Shown here: piece by piece, positions 21,484 through 28,347 of the stretch
Layout: every line of letters starts with the position of its first letter
How positions within the stretch are numbered: the stretch's first letter is position 1
From: a virus
DNA: 61,332 bases
Virus record (IMG/VR): IMGVR_UViG_3300017996_000001
Coordinates: 1-61,332 of that record
Reading direction: 5' to 3' (one strand)
The notes under the pieces: generated by a model
Seen by the model: only the letters and a program-made list of their open reading frames with translations
Databases searched by the model: none
Told to the model about the DNA's origin: nothing
Program-made: the position numbers and the translations under genes

Positions 21484-21732
21484 ATGTCCAACCAGCTCCC
21501 CCAGACTACCATCCTAGCCGAGGCCAGCCCTGAGTCCTTCACGGAACTCATGAACAGGGACCCCCTCGGCTTCACGCGTCAGGACCGAGACGCCATCGTG
21601 GCAGCCCTCCGAGCGCACAGGGAGCGGCTAGAGAAAACAGCTGCCAGTGCCCCAACCAAGGTCCGCAAGGCCATAGCTCTCAGCTCCCCAGCCGATGCGC
21701 AGCCGGTGAGCGATGAGGACTTGGGAATATGA
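21484..21732 (+). CDS. Small conserved phage protein with DLGI tail, 82 aa
   Basis: ATG at 21484. The core (SFTELMNRDPLGFTRQDRDA, then IVAALRAHRERLEK) has the 'L-x-x-D-P ... D-x-D-x-I-V-x-x-L-R-x-x-R' pattern of short phage proteins. Ends QPVSDEDLGI, the fourth shared tail. ATGA overlap with the recombination nuclease suggests it is made together with that module. Confidence 0.65.
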   Translation: MSNQLPQTTILAEASPESFTELMNRDPLGFTRQDRDAIVAALRAHRERLEKTAASAPTKVRKAIALSSPADAQPVSDEDLGI

Positions 21733-22703
21733 GCGCCCAACTGCCAGCTCTGCTCCCGCGCCCACTCAACTCCAGCTTCAGCACCAAGCTCCCCACCCTC
21801 CAACTGGGCATCGACTCCACCAGCCTCGGGGAGTTCAAAATCTGCCCCCGGCGGTACTACTACTCCCTTGTGGAAGGCTGGCAGACTCGCCTCCAGTCCG
21901 CCCATCTTGTCTTCGGAATTGCACTGCATAAAGCTCGGGAGACCTATGACTATGCAAGAAGCTCGGGAGCAGGACATGAGGACGCCCTTGACAAATCTTT
22001 GGGGGAAGTCCTCCAGTCTACATGGAACTCGGAGCTTGGCCGCCCGTGGCTTTCCGATATTCCAATCAAGACTCGGGTCACCCTTGTCCGAACCGTGGTT
22101 TGGTACCTCGATACCCTCGGCCAGGATGACCCCCTCCAAACCGTTCAACTCGCTAATGGCCGCCCTGCGGTCGAGCTTAGCTTCAGGTTCGACAGCGGAT
22201 ACAGGTCACGACTGACCGGCGAAGCCTTCCTGTTCTGCGGCCACTTAGACCGCATTGCGAGGTTCCATGAGCAATACTACATCGTTGACATCAAAACCAC
22301 TGGCCATTCCCTTGATGAACGGTTCTTTGGTCAGTTTACTCCGGATAACCAGATGTCCCTTTACGCTCTTGCGGGTCGGGTGGGGTACTCTATCCCTGTC
22401 TCGGGCCTCATTATCGATGGTGTACAGATTGGAGTCGGATTTAGCCGATTCTCTCGCTTCCCAATCACACGAGACGAAGCGCAAATCAATGAGTGGTACG
22501 AAGGCGCCGGGCATTGGCTAGCTCAGATTGAGCACTGTGCTGCGACTGGTAGTTGGCCACAGAACGACAAGAGCTGTGGAGTCTACGGTGGCTGCCAATT
22601 TCGCAAGGTCTGCAGTCGCAGTCCCGTAGCCCGCCAGACTTGGCTAGAAGCCAACTTCACTCGCCGGGTCTGGGATCCACTCGTAGCCCGAGGTGAGACA
22701 TGA
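21729..22703 (+). CDS. Cas4/RecB-like PD-(D/E)XK exonuclease, 324 aa
   Basis: ATGA overlap at 21729. Landmarks of the RecB/Cas4 nuclease fold: C39 (FKICPRRYYY), H67 (LHKARETY), D174 (GHLDRI), D187 and K189 (VDIKTT), Q208 (Q-M-S-L-Y). Three more Cys (283, 289, 295) near the C-terminus complete the four-Cys set that holds an iron-sulfur cluster in Cas4 and AddB. It would resect DNA ends to provide ssDNA for the annealing/strand-exchange ATPase that follows. Confidence 0.85.
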   Translation: MSAQLPALLPRPLNSSFSTKLPTLQLGIDSTSLGEFKICPRRYYYSLVEGWQTRLQSAHLVFGIALHKARETYDYARSSGAGHEDALDKSLGEVLQSTWNSELGRPWLSDIPIKTRVTLVRTVVWYLDTLGQDDPLQTVQLANGRPAVELSFRFDSGYRSRLTGEAFLFCGHLDRIARFHEQYYIVDIKTTGHSLDERFFGQFTPDNQMSLYALAGRVGYSIPVSGLIIDGVQIGVGFSRFSRFPITRDEAQINEWYEGAGHWLAQIEHCAATGSWPQNDKSCGVYGGCQFRKVCSRSPVARQTWLEANFTRRVWDPLVARGET

Positions 22704-22733
22704 CCCAAGCCCTCCAACTTAGGATACACGCCT

Positions 22734-23582
22734 TTGCCCAACTTCCGCGACTACCCAGCCAGTCAAATCACCAAGATGCTGCTCCTCGGCCATACGGGAG
22801 CCGGCAAGACCGGCGCACTGTGTAGCCTTGCGGCCGCTGGCTATAACGTCAGGCTCCTGGATCTGGACAAGGGAGCGGAGATTATTAAAGACTTCCTTAT
22901 CAACCCGAAATCTATTTATACCCGTGCTAACCCAGGGCATTGGACTGCCGAACAGGCAGCTGCAGTCCTCGATCGCTTCAGCTATGTCGAGATTGACGAG
23001 TCAGTCAGCGTCAAGGGACCAAACCTAATAGCTCGCGGCGACGCCTGGCAAAAGATCACCACCCAGCTAGGAGCCTGGAAAGATGGAACTTCCGATTTCG
23101 GTAATGTCAGCAACTGGGGACCAGAGGATATTCTCGTTATCGACGGGCTCTCCAGGCTCAGCCGCGCTGCCCTTAACTACATACGGGCTATGGAGGGCAA
23201 AATGCTCGCTCCTCTTGAGCAATCGCATTACTTCAAGTCACAGAACCTCGTTGAGGGTATACTGGAACTGCTATACAGCTCTGCAGTCAACACTAATATC
23301 ATCATGATCTGCCATATAGCCTACGGCGAGATGCCTGGCTCCCAGCTCACTCGTGGCTTCCCTCAGACCATCGGCAAGGCCATCGGGCCAAAAGTTGGCC
23401 AGTACTTCAACCACGCCCTTCGAGTCAAGGCCAGCGGGCAAGGCAGCCTCGAAAAACGCATGATCCTAACCAATACCAGCGATATGATCGAACTCAAGTC
23501 TGCCGCGCCGTTGCGGGTCAAGGCCGAATATCCGATCGAAACCGGACTTGCAGATTACTTTGCAGATGTGAGGGCGAGATGA
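22734..23582 (+). CDS. Sak4-like RecA-family ATPase (AAA_24), 282 aa
   Basis: TTG start at 22734 with AGGA about 10 nt upstream. Walker A GHTGAGKT at 19-26; Walker B ILVIDGLSR at about 133-141; a conserved ICHIAY stretch follows, as in sensor regions of this family. Length and layout match phage Sak4-type recombinases, which bind ssDNA and work with a nuclease and an SSB. Both partners flank it (21729 and 23796). Confidence 0.8.
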   Translation: MPNFRDYPASQITKMLLLGHTGAGKTGALCSLAAAGYNVRLLDLDKGAEIIKDFLINPKSIYTRANPGHWTAEQAAAVLDRFSYVEIDESVSVKGPNLIARGDAWQKITTQLGAWKDGTSDFGNVSNWGPEDILVIDGLSRLSRAALNYIRAMEGKMLAPLEQSHYFKSQNLVEGILELLYSSAVNTNIIMICHIAYGEMPGSQLTRGFPQTIGKAIGPKVGQYFNHALRVKASGQGSLEKRMILTNTSDMIELKSAAPLRVKAEYPIETGLADYFADVRAR

Positions 23583-23806
23583 AGGCTCTAGGCCGAGAAC
23601 CCACCAATCCTTTTCTTGGGAAATATATCTCCACTACCTGGAGAGATTTCGCTTGGGATCTTACTAACAAATTCGAGCTTCCATTCATCAATACCCTCTC
23701 CCACGCAGTTCTCTCCAGATCTAGCAGCCTTGCTGCTGATGCCAGAACGGAGGACGCTGGCAAATTCGTCCTCCCACTCACCAGGACCAACTCTCATGGC
23801 AGCTGA
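23579..23806 (+). CDS. Small protein of the recombination module, 75 aa
   Basis: ATGA overlap at 23579, and its last codons overlap the start of the next gene at 23796. Contains TWRDFAWDLTNKFELPFINT, an aromatic helix, and no recognisable motif. Coupled translation with Sak4-like and SSB-like genes suggests an accessory factor. Unknown. Confidence 0.5.
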   Translation: MKALGREPTNPFLGKYISTTWRDFAWDLTNKFELPFINTLSHAVLSRSSSLAADARTEDAGKFVLPLTRTNSHGS

Positions 23807-24251
23807 CTTTTCTCAACTCCTCTCAGTCCCTCTCGACTCCATCAAAAAGCCCCCGATCCTCCCGGCCGGGGACTATCCTGGCATCATTAAGCAGTACGAA
23901 CTTGGAGACGCCAACAAAAACAAGACTCCCTACATTCGCTTCAACCTAGTCCCGACTGACTGGGCAGTCACCACCGAGGACACTTGGCTTGACTCCGAAG
24001 GAGCCTCGCATTCCAAGTCCGATGTGGACCTGTCCAAGCGTCAGTTCCGCCGAGACTATTTCCTGACCCAGGACGCTCTTTGGCGCCTTACGGACCTCAT
24101 GAAGGGCTGCGGACTGGAGCTAGCAGGTAAGCAGATCCAGGACGTGCTGCCGGAACTTATCGGCTGTCAGGTGCTGATTGAAATCCAGCAGTACCTCAGC
24201 GAGAAGTCCGGCGAGTTTGGCAACCAGGTCGGCAAGGTCGTCGGAGTCTAG
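23796..24251 (+). CDS. SSB-like / DUF669-type DNA-binding protein, 151 aa
   Basis: ATG at 23796. Begins with 'F-S-x-L-L ... PPILPAGDYPGIIKQYE' and continues with beta strands (PYIRFNLVP) and DALWRLTDLMKGCGLEL, then GCQVLIEIQQYLSE and GNQVGKVV. This is the OB-like arrangement of phage proteins that sit next to Sak4/AAA_24 ATPases and bind ssDNA. It lacks an acidic tip at the C-terminus. Confidence 0.65.
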   Translation: MAADFSQLLSVPLDSIKKPPILPAGDYPGIIKQYELGDANKNKTPYIRFNLVPTDWAVTTEDTWLDSEGASHSKSDVDLSKRQFRRDYFLTQDALWRLTDLMKGCGLELAGKQIQDVLPELIGCQVLIEIQQYLSEKSGEFGNQVGKVVGV

Positions 24252-24268
24252 GCTCTGCCAGTAACTAG

Positions 24269-24291
24269 TTGGGGGGCGCTCTGCCCCCCAA
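24269..24291 (+). terminator. Strong hairpin between SSB-like and methylase genes
   Basis: TTGGGGGGC-gctct-GCCCCCCAA, a perfect 9-bp stem 18 nt after the stop at 24251, followed by TTCTCCC. A weak U-tract makes partial termination likely, which would lower expression of downstream genes relative to the recombination set. Confidence 0.6.
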
Positions 24292-24325
24292 TTCTCCCTC
24301 AGCTTCCAACCCGGACCCTCTCCCC

Positions 24326-25747
24326 ATGGCCATCACTGACGAGTTCCGCCGCCTGCCACTGACCTCTATCCTAGTCGACCGTGAAGCCCGCCAGCGCCGA
24401 GAGATCAAAACCGAGGGCCTCTTCGGTTCCATAGCTCTCCGCGGCGTCATCAATCCAATCATAGTGGAGTCTCGTGATGGAACCCTCGGTTTTGGAATAT
24501 ATCTCGTGGCCGGGGAGCGCAGGCTTGAGGCGTCTCGTGAACTCGAACTTCCGGATATACCCGTGCGGTTCGCCAGCGATCTCAGCCCTACCGAGTCTGC
24601 AATCTTCGAGCTTGAGGAGAATATCAAACGGCGGGATCTCGAGTGGCAGGAACTTGTCGGAGCTGTTGCCTCAATCCATAAACTATACTTGGACTCGAAT
24701 CCCGACTGGACCCTAACTGAAACCGCTGAGGCCCTGAGTCTAACCAAAGGCCACGTCAGCAAATACCTAAAGATCAGCGAGTTCCTCCATGATCCCAAGA
24801 TTTCCGATGCCAGTACCTATGCCGAGGCCTATAATACTCTCACTCGCCGAGACCAGAGAGCCATCGGCGATGCCCTTCAGGAGATGTTCGACACAACGGA
24901 GCTGGTTGTTAAGCCCGATTCTCCAGCTGGATCAAATCCAGATGTCAGTCTTGGAGAGCGTAGCAGCAGTCTCCGTAATGGATTTCCCCCAGCGCCATCA
25001 CTCGGCGATGCATCCATCTCGGATCTGGTAGCTCCGGCTCAGCCAGCTGTTTCCATCCACCAGCTCAGTTTTCTAGATTGGGCCCCCAGTTACTCTGGTC
25101 CCAAGTTCAACCTAATCCACTGTGATTTCCCCTACGGCATAGACGTGTTTGCCGGCGGCCAGGCCAGTGGCAGCGGAGGCCCCAAGTATGACGATAGCCA
25201 AGATATCTACTGGCAACTCCTTACCTGCTTCTGCCAGAACCTCTCCAGATTTATGTCCATCGCCGGGCATATCATGTTCTGGTACTCCGGCCGCCGTGAT
25301 GGAGAGGCTAAGACCAAAGACTTTATACGAGCAAATGCTCCCAGCCTTCGAGTCTTTGATCTGCCGTTGGTCTGGGTTAAGTCCGATAACTCTGGGCTGG
25401 TTACCGACGTTCGCCGACAGCCCCGACACATCTACGAGACTTGCCTCTTACTTAGCCGAGGAGATCAACACCTTGTCCAGCCGATGGCGGACGCATACGT
25501 AAGTCCCTCCGATCGGAGTCTTCACCCCAGCTGCAAACCCGAGCCCATGCTTCGCCACTTCATGACTATGCTAGTGGATACTAACACTCGCTTCCTAGAT
25601 CCAACCTGTGGCAGCGCCAGTAGCCTCCGCGCTGCCGAGAGCCTCGGAGCCAGGGAAGTCTTAGGCCTAGAGATCGACCCAGAATACTTCGAGACTTCCA
25701 CTCGCGCCCTACGCAAGTTCCGCAGCCTTAGGAGAGCCTCACTATGA
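24326..25747 (+). CDS. ParB-N / DNA methyltransferase fusion, 473 aa
   Basis: ATG at 24326. Residues about 9-105 are a ParB/Srx-type N-domain (ALRGVINPIIV, GERR at 63-66, ENIKR at 98-102), followed by a helix-turn-helix (TLTETAEALSLTKGHVSKYL, 129-148). Residues about 255-473 are a methylase with motif IV HCDFPYG (267-270 = DFPY, a DPPY variant) before motif I DPTCGSASS (425-433), i.e. beta-class order, and KPEPMLRHF between. It should methylate an amino group of adenine or cytosine. Protection from host restriction or control of replication are the likely roles. Confidence 0.85.
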   Translation: MAITDEFRRLPLTSILVDREARQRREIKTEGLFGSIALRGVINPIIVESRDGTLGFGIYLVAGERRLEASRELELPDIPVRFASDLSPTESAIFELEENIKRRDLEWQELVGAVASIHKLYLDSNPDWTLTETAEALSLTKGHVSKYLKISEFLHDPKISDASTYAEAYNTLTRRDQRAIGDALQEMFDTTELVVKPDSPAGSNPDVSLGERSSSLRNGFPPAPSLGDASISDLVAPAQPAVSIHQLSFLDWAPSYSGPKFNLIHCDFPYGIDVFAGGQASGSGGPKYDDSQDIYWQLLTCFCQNLSRFMSIAGHIMFWYSGRRDGEAKTKDFIRANAPSLRVFDLPLVWVKSDNSGLVTDVRRQPRHIYETCLLLSRGDQHLVQPMADAYVSPSDRSLHPSCKPEPMLRHFMTMLVDTNTRFLDPTCGSASSLRAAESLGAREVLGLEIDPEYFETSTRALRKFRSLRRASL

Positions 25748-26139
25748 GAGCAGAAAGCCGCCGGCCCAAGAGACCAGATCATATCTGGACTCCACAGGAA
25801 GACTCCATCCTCCTGTCTGAAGCCATGTCTCGCAAGCAGATCGCCTGGATGCTAGGAATCGGCATCACCACAGTCGATCGGCGGGCCACTCATCTCGGCC
25901 TAGCTAAGCGCAAGGCCCCAGCCCAAGACCTCTACCGCATGACAGCGTGTATCAGCAGCCAGCAGGGCAAATTTATTATCCAGGAGGCTCGCATCCGCCG
26001 AACTACCAGATCGAACATTATCCGACAGGCTCTTGACCTTTATGCCAAATTCCAGCGCCAGCGGGCCACCAGTAGCCAAATCCAGGAGACCAATTATGAC
26101 ACAACTGCCCCCCGATCTGAGGAAATTCAGTCATGCTGA
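25744..26139 (+). CDS. GcrA/SANT-like helix-turn-helix protein, 131 aa
   Basis: ATGA overlap with the methylase at 25744. IWTPQEDSILLSEAMSRKQI, then AWMLGIGITTVDRRATHLGL, is a Myb/SANT-like or GcrA-like HTH ('W-T-x-x-E-D ... I-A-x-x-L-G-x-x-x-x-x-V-x-x-R-A-x-x-L-G-L'). A second basic helix pair (RTTRSNIIRQALDLYAKFQR) resembles a ribbon-helix-helix. It may regulate transcription, as GcrA does with methylated promoters in alphaproteobacteria; its coupling to a methylase makes that attractive but unproven. Confidence 0.6.
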   Translation: MRAESRRPKRPDHIWTPQEDSILLSEAMSRKQIAWMLGIGITTVDRRATHLGLAKRKAPAQDLYRMTACISSQQGKFIIQEARIRRTTRSNIIRQALDLYAKFQRQRATSSQIQETNYDTTAPRSEEIQSC

Positions 26140-26734
26140 ATGGGACACACTACTTGAGGCTACCATTAGCCAGATTAAGTCGCTCGCTAGCCTTAAAGGC
26201 GCCGAGTACGCAGGAGATTCCGATCGCCTCGCAAATTTTCGGCGCGGCGGCGCAGAGCTTGGAGTCCCAGCTGAGGAGGTCTGGTGGATATACACGTATA
26301 AGCATTGGGCTGCCATTACACAGTATATTAGTGACATTCGAGCTGGAAGATCCCGCCTACGGACTGAGCCTATTTCTGGAAGGCTTGATGACCTAATTGT
26401 CTATAGCATTTTGCTAAAAGCCATAGTGATTGAGCGGGAACGGCTGCCGGCCCCTGCGCCAGAGATCTCTAGTTCTCCAGTCTGTCAAGGGTTCTGGCGT
26501 CCTTACTCTGAGTACCCAAAAGCCGAACGCCCAGCCGTCTCTCTCCGTATCAATCGCTTTGCGAACTATGAATATCTTGGTCGAAAGGTTCCGATGGATA
26601 TTCCGCGTCTTTCCCGCAATTGGTCCGAAGATGACCTTGAATGGCTTGACGAGGCCCCCGTCTGGCCAACGGCCCACGTGGCGACACCCGAGGCTCCCCA
26701 AATCGACCCTGCTCCCGTGGGCCGACCTGTATGA
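26096..26734 (+). CDS. DUF1599-like nucleotide-metabolism-associated protein, 212 aa
   Basis: ATG at 26096, 44 bases inside the HTH gene. LKGAEYAGDSDRLANFRRGG near 35 and YTYKHWAAITQYISDI near 70, then EPISGRLDDLIVYSILLKAI, match the all-helical family found in phages next to nucleotide-modification genes (KG-x-[DE]-Y-A ... N-F ... K-H ... E-x-I-x-x-R-x-x-D-x-x-x-Y). It resembles MazG-like NTP pyrophosphohydrolases in layout. The C-terminal 70 residues are a separate Pro-rich region. Confidence 0.6.
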   Translation: MTQLPPDLRKFSHAEWDTLLEATISQIKSLASLKGAEYAGDSDRLANFRRGGAELGVPAEEVWWIYTYKHWAAITQYISDIRAGRSRLRTEPISGRLDDLIVYSILLKAIVIERERLPAPAPEISSSPVCQGFWRPYSEYPKAERPAVSLRINRFANYEYLGRKVPMDIPRLSRNWSEDDLEWLDEAPVWPTAHVATPEAPQIDPAPVGRPV

Positions 26735-27900
26735 CGGCCCACGAACCCATATCCGCTTACTGTGGGCCTCCAAATCCCAAGCTTCTGCTAGTTGGCGAAG
26801 CCTTTGGGGGCAACGAGGCCGATATTCGCAAGCCCTTCGTAGGCGAAGCTGGGAAGGAACTGTTCCGCATCCTGGGCGAAGCCATGCCAGATCTTGAACC
26901 AGAGCTTCACTGCCAGATCCAGGAGCTATTCAAATACGGCCCCGCCTGGGCCAAGCGCAGGGAAGATTGGCTAGCAGCTGCCAGCATCGGCCTCACCAAT
27001 GTATTCAACCTAAGGCCAGCGAACAATGACATCAGTCAGCTCTTCGAAACTAAGAAAGAATCCGCCGCCAGCCCTGACTACGATCTCCCGCTCTATCGCA
27101 TTTCGGGTTCTCCGGGCAAAAGCTGCCTTAAACCCGAATTTCGAGCTGAGATCTCGCGTCTCATGGCCGAGATCGAGCGCTACCGCCCGAACCTCATCGT
27201 CGCACTTGGTAATACAGCCTCTTGGGCCGTGGCCGGGGTATCGGGAATATCTACAATTCGAGGAACCCTATGTCTTGCCAAGGGAACTTCCAGCCCTTGC
27301 AAGGTTCTCCCCACTTATCACCCGGCTGGGATTCTGCGAAACTGGTCTTGGCGAAGCATTGTTGTTGCAGACCTTATTAAAGCCAGAAGGGAAATGGAGT
27401 TCAGCGAGATCATTCGCCCAGCTCGCAAGATACTTATCAATCCAACGCTGGTGGAACTGGAGGATTGGGTCCAATGGACGCTAGCACACCCCCCATCGTT
27501 GCTCAGCTGCGATATAGAGACGGCCTATTCTCAAATTACATGTATTGGGTTCGCGAGGTCCAAGTCCGAAGCCGTCGTAATTCCATTCTTGAACAAGACG
27601 AATCCAGGATGGCATTACTGGTTGGACAGCTCTGGCGAGCTGTACGCTTGGGATCTGGTAGCGAAGCTCCTAGCCAGTCCAATCCCCAAGCTAGGCCAGA
27701 ATTTCGTCTACGACCTCCAGTACCTACTACGCATGGGCCTACGAGTTAATGCCTACCATCACGACACCATGCTGCTGCATCATAGCCTGTTTCCCGAACT
27801 CCAGAAAGGCCTAGGCTTTCTTGGCAGTATCTACACCAGCGAGCCTGCCTGGAAACTCATGCGGCACTTCAAGCCAGACACGGAAAAGCGAGATGAGTAG
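26731..27900 (+). CDS. Uracil-DNA glycosylase / 3'-5' exonuclease fusion, 389 aa
   Basis: ATGA overlap at 26731. Residues 15-225 are a UDG-superfamily domain: motif 1 VGEAFGGNEADIRKPFVGEA at 21-40, TNVFNLRP at 89-96, LIVALGNTA at 155-163 and the catalytic loop YHPAG at 196-200. Residues 240-389 are a DnaQ-like proofreading domain: Exo I CDIET at 260-264, Exo II NFVYD at 324-328, then HHDTMLLHHSLFPELQKGLG. The Exo III motif is missing here and is found at the start of the polymerase gene (YCGLD, 28404-28418). The protein ends KRDE exactly where a single-chain polymerase would continue. Confidence 0.8.
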   Translation: MTAHEPISAYCGPPNPKLLLVGEAFGGNEADIRKPFVGEAGKELFRILGEAMPDLEPELHCQIQELFKYGPAWAKRREDWLAAASIGLTNVFNLRPANNDISQLFETKKESAASPDYDLPLYRISGSPGKSCLKPEFRAEISRLMAEIERYRPNLIVALGNTASWAVAGVSGISTIRGTLCLAKGTSSPCKVLPTYHPAGILRNWSWRSIVVADLIKARREMEFSEIIRPARKILINPTLVELEDWVQWTLAHPPSLLSCDIETAYSQITCIGFARSKSEAVVIPFLNKTNPGWHYWLDSSGELYAWDLVAKLLASPIPKLGQNFVYDLQYLLRMGLRVNAYHHDTMLLHHSLFPELQKGLGFLGSIYTSEPAWKLMRHFKPDTEKRDE

Positions 27901-27976
27901 CTTCCAGATTCTCAACGCCCTAATCTACCTAATCGGCCTTTGGTCTATCCTCCGTTGGATCTGGAACAAACGATAG
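27893..27976 (+). CDS. Membrane microprotein, 27 aa
   Basis: ATG at 27893 lies within the last codons of the exonuclease gene. The product is almost entirely one transmembrane segment (FQILNALIYLIGLWSIL) with a basic Trp-rich C-terminus (RWIWNKR). First of two small genes between the exonuclease and polymerase parts. Confidence 0.55.
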   Translation: MSSFQILNALIYLIGLWSILRWIWNKR

Positions 27977-27987
27977 GAGCCACAGCC

Positions 27988-28347
27988 ATGCCAATTAAAA
28001 TATCCAAGACCCTAGTTATTATCGAATCCCCCTACGCTGGCCAGATCGAACGCAACACAGCCTATGCCCGACTAGCGGTTCGCCATTCCGTGCTGCGGGG
28101 TGAGGCGCCAATCGCCTCCCACTTGCTATTCACCCAGCCAGACATTCTGGATGACTCCGTCCCTGTCGAGCGAGCACTTGGAATTTCCGCTGGCCTTGCT
28201 TGGCGTCAGGTCTGTCATCTAGCTGCGTTCTATATTGACTACGGCTGGAGTTCCGGTATGATAAACGCCAGAGCACTCTACGAAGCCGCCGGCATTCCAT
28301 TCGAGTTTAGGACAATTCTCGATGCCAGAGACCCGCCATGCCCATAA
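27988..28347 (+). CDS. Nucleoside 2-deoxyribosyltransferase-like (DUF7768-like) protein, 119 aa
   Basis: ATG at 27988 after TAGGAG. LVIIESPYAG near 10, RNTAYARLAVRHSVLRGEAP near 22, HLLFTQPDILDD near 45, ERALGISAGLAW near 60, FYIDYGWSSGMINA near 80 reproduce the Rossmann-like core and 'S-P-Y-x-G ... G-E-x-P-x-x-x-H-L ... R-x-x-G-I ... Y-x-D-x-G-x-S-x-G-M' pattern of DUF7768/NDT-like phage proteins. It may process deoxynucleosides. It lies inside the interrupted polymerase region, with a 10-base overlap with the polymerase gene. Confidence 0.7.
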   Translation: MPIKISKTLVIIESPYAGQIERNTAYARLAVRHSVLRGEAPIASHLLFTQPDILDDSVPVERALGISAGLAWRQVCHLAAFYIDYGWSSGMINARALYEAAGIPFEFRTILDARDPPCP

